The translations under genes and the position numbers were made by a program. Below are positions 1 to 7,585 of a DNA stretch of 64,000 nt, in pieces (position 1 is the stretch's first letter; every line of letters starts with the position of its first letter). Source of the stretch: an uncultured Collinsella sp. (GTDB lineage: Bacteria > Actinomycetota > Coriobacteriia > Coriobacteriales > Coriobacteriaceae). The stretch spans positions 62,001 through 126,000 of the forward strand of contig URPJ01000004.1 in NCBI GenBank assembly GCA_900549745.1, in the 5' to 3' direction. The notes beneath the pieces were generated by a model that searched no databases, was not told where the DNA came from, and worked only from the letters and a program-made list of their open reading frames with translations.

Positions 1-95
1 CCAAGCTCACCAAGGCCGAGCAGCTGGGCGTACCCGTGCTGGACGAGGACGCACTCGAGCAGATTCTTGCGACCGGTGAGGTGCCGGAGGCTTAG
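1..95 (+). CDS. ligA: NAD-dependent DNA ligase, C-terminal end (partial)
   Basis: Only the last 30 or so codons lie in the window; the gene begins to the left. The readable tail contains KLTKAEQLGVPVLDEDAL and ends GEVPEA. A segment of the type K-x-x-K-A-x-x-L-G-V-P-V-L-x-E is the end of the BRCT domain that closes bacterial LigA. LigA seals nicks in replication and repair using NAD+. The assignment rests on this short BRCT tail alone, so another BRCT-ending protein is possible but less likely. A strong hairpin terminator follows the stop after about 20 bases. Confidence 0.7.
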   Translation, partial: KLTKAEQLGVPVLDEDALEQILATGEVPEA

Positions 96-114
96 CGCAT
101 CGATAACCAAATTG

Positions 115-155
115 AAGAACCGCCCGGAAGCACGATGCCTTCCGGGCGGTTCTTA
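115..155. terminator. Bidirectional hairpin terminator (repeat copy 1)
   Basis: AAGAACCGCCCGGAAG and CTTCCGGGCGGTTCTT form a 16-bp stem around a 7-base loop. It ends ligA transcription and overlaps the stop codon of the minus-strand gene remnant. The same hairpin recurs at 1906-1946. Confidence 0.75.
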
Positions 156-236
156 TTTGGACGGGGCAACCGGCACCGTGATCTGCGTCACGTAGGTCGC
201 GGGGTCGTCGCTGACGATATTGTCGATGAGGGCGAT
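153..236 (-). pseudogene. Gene remnant, C-terminal 27 codons (copy 1)
   Basis: Read on the minus strand, this piece encodes IALIDNIVSDDPATYVTQ followed by ITVPVAPSK and a stop. The ending T-Y-V-T-Q-I-T-V-P-V resembles the last strand of GyrI-like or BmrR-like effector-binding domains (inference from the pattern only). Upstream of it on the minus strand the frame cannot be followed, so the rest of the gene is gone or decayed. A 93%-like copy lies at 1944-2027, directly behind the MATE exporter gene. Confidence 0.5.
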
Positions 237-322
237 CCTGCGAACCGGTGCCGTCCCAGAGCGATAAGAGATTCATGCAGGGCAGAGGGACCTCACAATG
301 ACGGTTCTCCATTGCGGCGGTC

Positions 323-356
323 TTTATATATAAACATTAACATTAACGTGTATACT
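323..356 (+). promoter_or_regulatory. Promoter/operator region of first TA module
   Basis: AT-rich segment with the direct repeat ACATTAACATTAAC and a -10-like TATACT at 351-356. It lies 34 bases before the antitoxin start, where antitoxins usually autoregulate. The -35 element is not clear. Confidence 0.4.
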
Positions 357-389
357 TAGCAGTGAAGATATATGTTGAGAGGAGCAGTT

Positions 390-782
390 ATGGTTACCGT
401 CGCGTTTTCGGAACTGCGCCAAAACCTTACGCAGGTGGCCGAAAAGGTTGCCAATGAGGGCGAGGAGGTTGTGGTCTTCAAGCGGAGCAAGCCGTTGTTC
501 AAGATCGTGCCGCTCGACTATCAAGGCCCGGTTGCAGTGGAATATGACGCTGCCCAGGAGCGTGGGGGCGCAAAACCGACGTGCGACACGGGCAAGCCCA
601 AGCGCGACGTGGGTACGATGTGGCATCCCAAGATCACCTGGAAGGAGATCCGTGAGATGCTCGCGGAGAATGAGGACTACCAGGAGTATCTCGATATCGT
701 GGCTAACATGCCAAAGGGAACGCCGCTCGATACGATGACGGTTGAAGATGAAAAGCGCGTCGCGAGGGAGCGCTACCTATGA
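390..782 (+). CDS. Phd/YefM-family antitoxin
   Basis: Antitoxin of a type II toxin-antitoxin pair; it should neutralise the PIN toxin encoded next and repress its own promoter. The protein has 130 residues. Its N-terminus (MVTVAFSELRQNL, then VVVFKRSKPLFKIVPL) has the Phd/YefM layout, and the acidic C-terminal tail would wrap the toxin. ATG 390 is preferred to ATG 372 because GAGAGGAG lies 5 bases before it. The stop overlaps the toxin start as ATGA, which indicates translational coupling. At 130 residues it is longer than the usual 80-90, with an extra middle segment rich in Gly and Lys. The family call is confident; the pairing follows from the overlap. Confidence 0.8.
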   Translation: MVTVAFSELRQNLTQVAEKVANEGEEVVVFKRSKPLFKIVPLDYQGPVAVEYDAAQERGGAKPTCDTGKPKRDVGTMWHPKITWKEIREMLAENEDYQEYLDIVANMPKGTPLDTMTVEDEKRVARERYL

Positions 783-1201
783 GGGCATTTCTCGATACCA
801 ATTTTCTGCTCGATTGCGTGCTTCCGGGCCGGCCGGAGCACGCAGCGGCGCAAACGATCAAGGGGCTCGTTGACGTGGGGCTTATCGAGGGCGTTGTTTC
901 GGCCTGTTCTCTCAAGGACGCGTACTACATTCTCACTAAACAGGCAGGCGAGGCGCGCGCCCGCGAGGTAGTGCGCGACTGTCTTAAGAGCTATTCGGTA
1001 GAGCCTCTCGACCAAGAAGCTTGTTTTACCTCCGCCTATTCCGATGAGCCGGACTTTGAGGACGGCTGTATCCGTGCGATGGCCGAGCGTGCCGGCGTGG
1101 ACTTTATCATCACGCGTGACCGCGCTGCTTTTGTGCGCTCGACCATCAAGACCTTCTCGCCTGCAGAGTTCATCCGTGCGTTTCCGATTCCGGAGGAGTA
1201 A
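779..1201 (+). CDS. PIN-domain ribonuclease toxin (VapC-like)
   Basis: Predicted RNase toxin of 140 residues. PIN features are visible: an N-terminal acidic motif in FLDTNFLLD (Asp6), a central acidic pair in DFEDG, and a C-terminal DFIITRDRAAF segment with the last conserved Asp. PIN toxins cleave tRNA or rRNA with Mg2+ held by these acidic residues. The gene overlaps the antitoxin by four bases. VapC is usually paired with VapB or RHH antitoxins; here the partner looks Phd-like, which is a known mixed arrangement. The target RNA cannot be told from sequence. Confidence 0.82.
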   Translation: MRAFLDTNFLLDCVLPGRPEHAAAQTIKGLVDVGLIEGVVSACSLKDAYYILTKQAGEARAREVVRDCLKSYSVEPLDQEACFTSAYSDEPDFEDGCIRAMAERAGVDFIITRDRAAFVRSTIKTFSPAEFIRAFPIPEE

Positions 1202-1202
1202 A

Positions 1203-1237
1203 ACCGCCATATCGGGGACTGTCCCCGGCATGGCGGT
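1203..1237 (+). terminator. Nested inverted repeat after PIN toxin
   Basis: ACCGCCAT pairs with ATGGCGGT, with an inner GGGGAC/GTCCCC pair. No clear U-tract follows, so it is a weak terminator candidate. Confidence 0.5.
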
Positions 1238-1267
1238 TATCCTGTAGCCGACGCTCGTTAGCTGAGC

Positions 1268-1296
1268 TATACTTCATAATTATGTACACAATTATG
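1268..1296 (+). promoter_or_regulatory. Promoter and palindromic operator of second TA module
   Basis: A -10-like TATACT (1268-1273) is followed by CATAATT (1275-1281) and its inverse AATTATG (1290-1296). The arms lie just before the GTTAGGAG ribosome binding site. The layout fits an autoregulated antitoxin operator. Confidence 0.45.
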
Positions 1297-1309
1297 TTAG
1301 GAGTGTGCC

Positions 1310-1579
1310 ATGCCCGTTTGCGTTCCAATTAAAGATATGCGGGACACCGCAAAGTTTTCTGAGCTCGTTGAAACTACTACGGGCCCAGTGACTGTTACAA
1401 AAAACGGCTATAGCAAATTTGTTGTACTTCGATCTGAAGACTATGACCTCATGGTTCAGGAACAGGCTAAGGCTCGCCTGATGGCTCGTATAGCTGTGGC
1501 CGAGCGGGAGCGTGCTGCCGGCACGGCGCGTGATGCCTTTGAGGCCCTCGATGACCTTGAGGCAAAATATGGCCTATAA
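1310..1579 (+). CDS. Phd/YefM-family antitoxin
   Basis: An 89-residue antitoxin. The N-terminal half (PIKDMRDTAKFSELV, then VTVTKNGYSKFVVLRSEDYD) is the classic Phd/YefM DNA-binding and dimerisation fold; the second half is a charged helix ending in AKYGL that should embrace the toxin. It starts at ATG 1310 behind AGGAG. It overlaps the downstream toxin gene by 11 bases, so the pair is translated as a unit. Base composition is lower in GC than in neighbouring housekeeping genes, consistent with a mobile module. Confidence 0.88.
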   Translation: MPVCVPIKDMRDTAKFSELVETTTGPVTVTKNGYSKFVVLRSEDYDLMVQEQAKARLMARIAVAERERAAGTARDAFEALDDLEAKYGL

Positions 1580-1904
1580 CGTCAAGATTCTGCCTACAGC
1601 TGAACAAGAGGTTGACGATATCGTTGATTATCTATTAGGGCATGGTATTTTTACCGCCCGGCATTTTCTTGATAAATACCGTAGTCAGCTCCAGCTTCTT
1701 CAAAGTGGTGTAGTTGACTACGGCTTATCGAAGTTACCCGAGCTTGCAGCGCTTGGCTACCATGCTTGCCTCGTCAATTCTTATGTAATGCTTTATTACT
1801 ACGATAACGAGGACGTTGTGGTTGCCCATGTTTTTCACCAAAGCCAAGATTATGCCGCATTGGTGATATCTAGAAATCGATTCGAGTTGCTGGATAATGA
1901 TTAG
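1569..1904 (+). CDS. RelE/ParE-family toxin
   Basis: A 111-residue protein with the RelE/ParE pattern: MAYNVKILPTAEQEVDDI at the start (strand then helix), a mid-protein helix, YHACLVNSYVMLYYYDNED forming the central strands, and VVVAHVFHQSQDY near the end. RelE members cut mRNA on the ribosome; ParE members poison gyrase. The sequence alone does not decide which. ATG 1569 gives the standard N-terminus and overlaps the antitoxin stop; a longer frame from 1512 would only add antitoxin-frame residues. The gene runs right up to repeat copy 2. Confidence 0.85.
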   Translation: MAYNVKILPTAEQEVDDIVDYLLGHGIFTARHFLDKYRSQLQLLQSGVVDYGLSKLPELAALGYHACLVNSYVMLYYYDNEDVVVAHVFHQSQDYAALVISRNRFELLDND

Positions 1905-1905
1905 T

Positions 1906-2027
1906 AAGAACCGCCCGGAAGCACGATGCCTTCCGGGCGGTTCTTACTTTGCCGGGACAACCGGCACCGTGATCTGCGTCACGTAGGTCGCCGGGTCGTC
2001 GCTGATGATGTCGTCGATGGGGGCGAT
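1906..2027. repeat. 122-bp direct repeat flanking TA island, copy 2
   Basis: Near-copy of 115-236. It starts two bases after the RelE-type toxin stop and ends 14 bases before the MATE gene stop codon. It includes a perfect stem-loop terminator at 1906-1946 that can end transcription in both directions. Confidence 0.8.
1944..2027 (-). pseudogene. Gene remnant, C-terminal 27 codons (copy 2)
   Basis: The minus strand reads IAPIDDIISDDPATYVTQ, then ITVPVVPAK and stop, in frame and nearly identical in protein to the copy at 153-236. The substitutions are mostly silent or conservative, which suggests the sequence was recently coding. Its position immediately downstream of the MATE exporter, whose promoter carries a MerR-type dyad, makes it tempting to see it as the end of a lost MerR/GyrI-like regulator. 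That link is inference. Confidence 0.5.
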
Positions 2028-2041
2028 TTCGCGTTGCCCCG

Positions 2042-3388
2042 CTACGCTGCCAACTTGTCAAAAGCCCCACGCCGGTTGAGCACGGTAAACGCGACAACAC
2101 AGATGACTGCCGACAAAATCGAGCCGCATGGCGAAGCGATGCCCATGGGAAACAGCGTGTCGGAATAGGCGTTCGACAGCAGCCACGCGCCCGGCACGCG
2201 AATGAGTGCCACGGCCAGCACGTTGTGCGCAAAGCCGATGTAACTCTTGCCGTATGCAGCGAAAAAGCCACTAAAGCAAATGTGGATGCCGGCAAAAATC
2301 GCGTCGAAAATGTAGCTGCGCATATAGCCGGTACCGGCCGCGACGACCGCGGAGTCCTTGGCAAAAAAGCCGATAAACGCCGGTGCCACCAGCCACATCA
2401 GCACCGTGATCAGGCAGCCATACACCACCGAGATCGTCATGGCGTCTTTGAGCACCTGACGCGCGCGATCGCCCTTGCCCGCGCCGGCGTTTTGCGCCGT
2501 GAGCGCGCTGACGGTGGCACCCATGGAACTCGGCACAATGAACAAAAAGCTGATCATCTTTTCGACCAGGCCCACGGCGGCAGCGTCGACGAGCCCTCGG
2601 TGGTTGGCAATGACGGTGATGAACATAAACGCCACCTGGATGCAGCCGTCCTGCACGGCCACGGGCACGCCGATCTTAAGAATGCTGCCGAGCACCTCGG
2701 GCTGGGGGCGCAGGTCGCTACGCTTAACGTGGATGTTCGTGCGACGGCTCTTGAGCCACACGAGCGCGAGGGCAACGCTTGCCGTCTGGGCGGTTACCGT
2801 GCCGAGCGCCGCACCCACGGGGCCGAGTCCCATGTGGCCGATAAATAGAAAGTCGAGCGCGATGTTGATGATGCATGCCACGCCGATCACGTACATGGGC
2901 GAGCGCGAATCTCCCAGCCCGCGAAAGATGGCCGAAAGAATGTTGTACGCGGCGATAAAGGGAATGCCGACAAAGCAGATACGCAGGTAGGCGGCGGTTC
3001 CTTCGACCGCCTCGGCCGGCGTGCCAATGAGCGCCACAACCTGCGGGCACAGCGCAAGCAGGACAACGGCCAGCACCACCGAGACACCCATAAAGAGCGT
3101 GATGGTGTTGCCGATGGCGGTCTCGGCACGGTCGAAGCGACGCGAGCCCACGGCGTGGCCGACGATAACCGTCGTTCCCATGGCCAGGCCCACAAGCGTC
3201 ACGGTAATGATATAGAGCGTCTGCGCGCCATTGCCCACGGCGGTGATGCCGGCGGCGCCGCTGAACTGCCCCATCATGTACAGATCGGCCATGCCGTAGA
3301 GCATCTGCAAAAAGTACGAGAGCATATAGGGCAGGGCAAAGACCGCGATGGTCTTGAGGACATTGCCGTGTGTGAGGTCGTGTTCCAT
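2042..3388 (-). CDS. MATE-family multidrug/cation efflux transporter
   Basis: A 448-residue integral membrane protein of the usual MATE length with about 12 hydrophobic segments in two similar halves. MATE proteins export cationic drugs or dyes in exchange for Na+ or H+. Typical motifs include PYMLSYFLQMLYGMADLYM near the N-terminus and GLGDSRSPMYV after helix 4. The start at 3388 is followed by MEHDLTHGNVLK, a common beginning in the NorM/DinF-type branch. Its promoter contains a MerR-like operator. The regulator expected for such a promoter is missing nearby unless the remnants at 153-236 and 1944-2027 are its traces. The substrate is unknown. Confidence 0.9.
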   Translation of the reverse strand: MEHDLTHGNVLKTIAVFALPYMLSYFLQMLYGMADLYMMGQFSGAAGITAVGNGAQTLYIITVTLVGLAMGTTVIVGHAVGSRRFDRAETAIGNTITLFMGVSVVLAVVLLALCPQVVALIGTPAEAVEGTAAYLRICFVGIPFIAAYNILSAIFRGLGDSRSPMYVIGVACIINIALDFLFIGHMGLGPVGAALGTVTAQTASVALALVWLKSRRTNIHVKRSDLRPQPEVLGSILKIGVPVAVQDGCIQVAFMFITVIANHRGLVDAAAVGLVEKMISFLFIVPSSMGATVSALTAQNAGAGKGDRARQVLKDAMTISVVYGCLITVLMWLVAPAFIGFFAKDSAVVAAGTGYMRSYIFDAIFAGIHICFSGFFAAYGKSYIGFAHNVLAVALIRVPGAWLLSNAYSDTLFPMGIASPCGSILSAVICVVAFTVLNRRGAFDKLAA

Positions 3389-3430
3389 GGGCGGGGCACT
3401 TTCTGGCTTGGGTCGTTTACATACCAGTGT

Positions 3431-3461
3431 AGTGAAAACCCTACAACGATTGTAGAGTCAA
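3431..3461 (-). promoter_or_regulatory. MerR-type promoter of the MATE gene
   Basis: On the minus strand TTGACT (-35, 3461-3456) and TTCACT (-10, 3436-3431) are separated by 19 bases. The spacer holds the dyad CTACAATCGTTGTAG. An overlong 19-base spacer filled by a dyad is the signature of promoters activated by MerR-family regulators. Confidence 0.65.
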
Positions 3462-3649
3462 GGTTTGTGTTGGCGGTGGGGCGAAAAAGTCACGCTCGCG
3501 TTCATTTCTAATTGAATACGGACGTGCGCCCTGTGAGCATGGCGCCTGCACTAGCCTTGCAGAAATCGATTTCGGAACACTTGACACCGCCGCACGGCGC
3601 GCCATAATACGTGGGTTTGCGAACAACGTTTGATGGGGGATGAACCTGC

Positions 3650-5479
3650 GTGCGCAATCTCAAGATTCTGTTTTCCTATCTGGGGGCATACCGCCGCGAT
3701 GCCATACTCGGCGTGTTCTTTGTGACTGCTGAGACGGCGCTCGAGCTGTTTATCCCGGTCATCATGGCAAATATCATCGATGTGGGCGTGCCCGCGGGCG
3801 ACATCAACTACATGCTGTTGCAGGGTACGTATATGTTGGTATGCGCCGCATTTTCGCTGGTACTTGGCTTGGGCTATGCACGCACGTCTGCTCGCGTCGC
3901 CTCGGGGCTGGGCGCTAACCTGCGCGAGGCCGAGTATCGCAAGATCCAGACGCTCGCTTTTGGCAATCTGGACAACTACGACGCCAGCTCGCTCGTCACT
4001 CGCATGACCACCGACATCACCGTGATTCAAAACGCCGTAGGTAACGGCTTCCGCCCCATGGTGCGCGGGCCGGTAAATCTGGTCATGGGCTTCGTCTACG
4101 CTTTTGCGCTCTCGCGCGAGCTCGCGGCGGTCTTTGCCGTCATTCTGCCGATGCTCGCCATCGTGCTCGGTATCATTACCGTGCGTGTGAGCCCGCTCTA
4201 CCGCCAACTCCAGACCTCGATGGACCACCTCAACGGCGTGGTGCAAGAGGACCTTACCGCCGTGCGCGCCGTGAAGGCTTACGTGCGCGCTGAGCACGAG
4301 GAGGCCAAGTTCGACACCGTCAATACCGAGCTCGCGCGCACTGCGACAAAGACCTTTGGCAGCGCGGTGCTCAACCTGCCGGTGTTTCAGCTGTCGATGT
4401 ACGTGGCTGCGCTCTCCATCCTGTGGATTGGCGGCCGCATGATTCTCGCCGGCAAGTTGGGTGTAGGCTCTCTCACGGGCTTTATGAGCTACGTGCTGCT
4501 GATCATGAATTCGCTCATGATGATTTCCAACGTGTTTTTGCTGCTCACGCGCGCTCTTACGAGTGTGGGCCGTATCGCCGAGGTGCTCGATGAGGAGCCC
4601 TTTATCGCCAACCCCGCGGGAGACCTCGCGATTGCGGCGCCAGCGGACGGCAGTATCGAGTTTCGCGACGTTTCCTTTAAATACCGCGCGGATGCAGCCG
4701 AGGATGTGCTCGAGCATATCGACCTTCGCATCGAGAGCGGCTCGACGGTGGGCATCCTCGGCGGCACGGGCTCGGGCAAGAGTTCGCTTGTGCAGCTGAT
4801 TGCGCGCCTGTACGACGCCACTGAGGGCACCGTGCTTGTGGGCGGACACGACGTGCGCGACTACGACCTCGCGACCTTACGCGATGCCGTGGGCATTGTG
4901 CTGCAAAAGAATGTGCTGTTCACGGGCACCGTGCGCGAGAACCTGCAGTGGGGTAATCCGCAGGCGTCGGACGATGAGCTCCTCGCGGCTTGCCGCGCGG
5001 CGTGCGTGGACGAGTTCCTTGATCGCATCGGCGGACTCGACGGCGAGTTGGGCCAAGGCGGCGCCGGTGTCTCGGGTGGCCAGAAGCAGCGCCTGTGCAT
5101 CGCACGCACACTGCTCAAGCATCCGCGCGTGCTCATTTTTGATGACTCCACCAGCGCGGTCGATATGGCGACCGACGCTAAGATTCGCGAGCACATCGCT
5201 CGGATTCCCAATACGACCGTGCTCATCATCGCCCAGCGCATCGCGAGCGTCATGGATGCCGATCGCATTGTGGTGTTGGATGACGGTCGTGTCCACGGCG
5301 TGGGCACGCACGAGGAACTGCTGGCGGGCGACAACATATACCAGGAGATTTACGCCTCGCAGATGGAGTTTGCGGGGAACACGGACGCCAGCGACGGCGG
5401 CGACGATGGCTGCGCGAATGATCCGTTTTCCTCCGTTCCCAGCGGATCGCCCTTGGAAGGGGGTGAGCGCCATGCCTAA
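3650..5479 (+). CDS. ABC exporter half-transporter, degenerate-site subunit
   Basis: A 609-residue half-transporter: six membrane helices (about residues 15-310) fused to an ATPase domain (about 335-580). The Walker A motif GGTGSGKSS is near residue 370, VSGGQ near 475 and the Walker B region LIFDDSTSAVD near 500. The second acidic residue after Walker B is Asp where Glu is normal. Such E-to-D changes mark the degenerate subunit of heterodimeric exporters such as BmrCD and LmrCD (family knowledge). The start is GTG 3650, behind a GGGGGATG stretch. It overlaps the next gene, its likely partner, by eight bases. The C-terminal tail is acidic and low complexity. The substrate is unknown, but drugs or lipids are likely. 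Confidence 0.9.
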   Translation: MRNLKILFSYLGAYRRDAILGVFFVTAETALELFIPVIMANIIDVGVPAGDINYMLLQGTYMLVCAAFSLVLGLGYARTSARVASGLGANLREAEYRKIQTLAFGNLDNYDASSLVTRMTTDITVIQNAVGNGFRPMVRGPVNLVMGFVYAFALSRELAAVFAVILPMLAIVLGIITVRVSPLYRQLQTSMDHLNGVVQEDLTAVRAVKAYVRAEHEEAKFDTVNTELARTATKTFGSAVLNLPVFQLSMYVAALSILWIGGRMILAGKLGVGSLTGFMSYVLLIMNSLMMISNVFLLLTRALTSVGRIAEVLDEEPFIANPAGDLAIAAPADGSIEFRDVSFKYRADAAEDVLEHIDLRIESGSTVGILGGTGSGKSSLVQLIARLYDATEGTVLVGGHDVRDYDLATLRDAVGIVLQKNVLFTGTVRENLQWGNPQASDDELLAACRAACVDEFLDRIGGLDGELGQGGAGVSGGQKQRLCIARTLLKHPRVLIFDDSTSAVDMATDAKIREHIARIPNTTVLIIAQRIASVMDADRIVVLDDGRVHGVGTHEELLAGDNIYQEIYASQMEFAGNTDASDGGDDGCANDPFSSVPSGSPLEGGERHA

Positions 5480-7370
5480 GACCGCAGCCCAAGCACGCCC
5501 GGCCGACCTCAAGCGCACGGTGCGCCGCCTGCTCTCCTACATGGGGCATGCCAAGTTCTCGTTGCTCGCGGTGGGCGTGCTCGCCTCCGTCGCCGCCATC
5601 GCGAGCCTCGCCGGCACCTACATGGTGCGCCCCATCGTTAACGGTTTGGCTACGGGCGGGGAGGAACTGCTCGCCAAGCAGGTCATCCTGACGGCGATCA
5701 TCTACGCCGCGGGCGTGCTTTCGGCCCTGGGCTACTCGCAGATCATGGTGCGCGCGGCCCAACGCGTGGTGTCCGATATTCGCCGCGACCTGTTCGCGCA
5801 CATCCAGACGCTGCCGCTCAGTTATTTTGACAGCACGCGCTCGGGCGACATCATGAGCTTTTTCACCAATGACGTCGACACCGTCTCCGAGGCGCTCAAC
5901 AACAGCTTTGCCAACGTGATTCAGGCCGCCATTCAGGTTGTGGGCACCACGGCTATGCTCATCATCCTTAACTGGCAGCTCACGATTATCACACTCGTGT
6001 GCGATGCGGCCATTGTGCTGTATGCGCGCTACTCGGGCGCGCGCTCTAAGCGTTTCTTTGCTGCCCAGCAGGCATCGCTTGGCGACCTGGACGGATACGT
6101 CGAAGAGATGGTCTCGGGCCAAAAGGTCATCAAGGTCTTTAACCGCGAGGCGGCGAATGTCGCCGGCTTCACCTGCCGCAACGACGAGCTTCGCCGCACC
6201 GGCACCGCCGCCGTGAGCTATGCCAACTCCATGGTGCCCATGACCGTGGTGATTGGCTACGTCAACTATGCCATCGTCGCCGTGGCGGGCGGCATGCTCT
6301 GCATCAAGGGACTCGCCGACGTGGGCGCGCTCGCGAGCTACCTGGTCTTTGTGCGCCAGGCGGCCATGCCCATCAACCAGTTTACGCAGCTGGGCAACTT
6401 CTTGCTCAACGCGTTGGCCGGTGCCGAGCGCCTGTTTGCGGCTATGGACCTTGAGCCCGAGGTGGACGAGGGCTGCGTGGAGCTGGTGCAGACGGGCGAC
6501 GCCGCGTGGGCGTGGAAGATTCCCGAGGGCCAGGGCGTGGGCGCGTACGGGCACTTGCATGACGTGGCAGCCGTTGATGAGTCGGGCCGCGCGGTGGCCG
6601 CCGACGGCATCGAGCTCACGTGCGGCTTGGTCCCGCTTGCCGGCGACGTGCGCTTCCATGCCGTGGACTTTTCCTACGTGCCGGGCGCCCGCGTGCTCAC
6701 GGACCTCAACCTGTTTGCCAAGCCGGGGCAAAAGATTGCGTTTGTGGGCTCCACGGGCGCCGGCAAGACGACCATCACCAACCTCATCAACCGCTTCTAC
6801 GAGGTCGATGACGGCGAGATCACGTACGACGGCATCGACGTCAAGCACATTGCCAAGGCCAGCCTGCGCGGGTCGCTCGGCATTGTGCTGCAGGACACGC
6901 ACCTGTTTAGCGGCACCATTGCGCAGAACATCCGCTTTGGCAAGCTCGACGCGACCGACGAGGAAGTGCGCGCCGCTGCCGAGGCCGCCTGCGCCGACTC
7001 GTTTATCCGCCGCCTGCCGCGGGGCTACGACACACCGGTCACGGCCGACGGCGCCAACCTGTCGCAGGGTCAGCGTCAGCTGCTCGCCATCGCGCGCGTG
7101 GCCGTCGCCGATCCGCCGGTGCTCATCCTGGACGAGGCCACGAGTTCCATCGACACGCGTACCGAAAAGCTCATCGAGCGCGGTATGGACCGCATCATGC
7201 GCGGTCGCACCACGTTTATGATCGCGCACCGCCTGTCCACTGTCCGCGACGCCGACGCCATCATGGTCCTCGAACACGGCCGCATCATCGAGCGCGGCAC
7301 GCACGAAGAGCTGCTCGCCCAGCACGGCGAGTACTGGCAGCTGGCGCATGGCTTAAAAGAGCTGGATTAA
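5472..7370 (+). CDS. ABC exporter half-transporter, catalytic-site subunit
   Basis: A 632-residue partner of the preceding protein, starting at ATG 5472 behind AAGGGGGTGAG. It has a six-helix membrane domain, then an unusual linker of roughly 60-70 residues (about 330-395, rich in Gly/Ala/Asp), then an ATPase domain. The latter has GSTGAGKTT, LSQGQRQ and a canonical LILDEATSSID with the catalytic Glu. The two genes therefore make a heterodimer with one degenerate and one canonical site. Both carry six-helix export-type domains, so export is expected. A hairpin of family A follows the stop. Confidence 0.9.
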   Translation: MPKTAAQARPADLKRTVRRLLSYMGHAKFSLLAVGVLASVAAIASLAGTYMVRPIVNGLATGGEELLAKQVILTAIIYAAGVLSALGYSQIMVRAAQRVVSDIRRDLFAHIQTLPLSYFDSTRSGDIMSFFTNDVDTVSEALNNSFANVIQAAIQVVGTTAMLIILNWQLTIITLVCDAAIVLYARYSGARSKRFFAAQQASLGDLDGYVEEMVSGQKVIKVFNREAANVAGFTCRNDELRRTGTAAVSYANSMVPMTVVIGYVNYAIVAVAGGMLCIKGLADVGALASYLVFVRQAAMPINQFTQLGNFLLNALAGAERLFAAMDLEPEVDEGCVELVQTGDAAWAWKIPEGQGVGAYGHLHDVAAVDESGRAVAADGIELTCGLVPLAGDVRFHAVDFSYVPGARVLTDLNLFAKPGQKIAFVGSTGAGKTTITNLINRFYEVDDGEITYDGIDVKHIAKASLRGSLGIVLQDTHLFSGTIAQNIRFGKLDATDEEVRAAAEAACADSFIRRLPRGYDTPVTADGANLSQGQRQLLAIARVAVADPPVLILDEATSSIDTRTEKLIERGMDRIMRGRTTFMIAHRLSTVRDADAIMVLEHGRIIERGTHEELLAQHGEYWQLAHGLKELD

Positions 7371-7419
7371 CCCGTTCGAGCACGATGCTTTGACCCCTCC
7401 GTGCCCCTCACCTCGCCTC

Positions 7420-7484
7420 AAACCATCACAACATTCGACGTTTTTTGCCAAAATCGGGAAAAGCATCGAATGTTGTGATGGTTT
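7420..7484. repeat. Family A hairpin, copy 1
   Basis: AAACCATCACAACATTCGA pairs perfectly with TCGAATGTTGTGATGGTTT around a 27-base A/T-rich loop. It lies 50 bases after the ABC exporter stop and the right arm runs into TTTTT, so it may act as a terminator. Similar copies are at 8662, 12774 and 22986. Confidence 0.85.
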
Positions 7485-7585
7485 TTCTGCCGCTCGACCG
7501 GGTGGAATCGCTTTCTTGCGCACGAAGGTGTGCGGACCCGTGGGCAGGGGAATAAGGTTGGTTATCCGACTCCATTGGAGGGCTC

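Larger units (their letters stand above)
115..236. repeat. 122-bp direct repeat flanking TA island, copy 1
   Basis: Bases 115-236 align along their whole length with 1906-2027, with only scattered substitutions. Each copy carries a terminator hairpin plus the 3' end of the same lost minus-strand gene. The two toxin-antitoxin modules sit between them. Confidence 0.8.

Noticed and set aside
372..389. Upstream ATG at 372 as the antitoxin start
   Set aside because: The ribosome binding site GAGAGGAG lies inside that extension and is properly spaced for ATG 390.
5250..7349. Minus-strand open frame of 699 codons
   Set aside because: It is the shadow of the second ABC exporter gene; the plus-strand frame has all Walker motifs.
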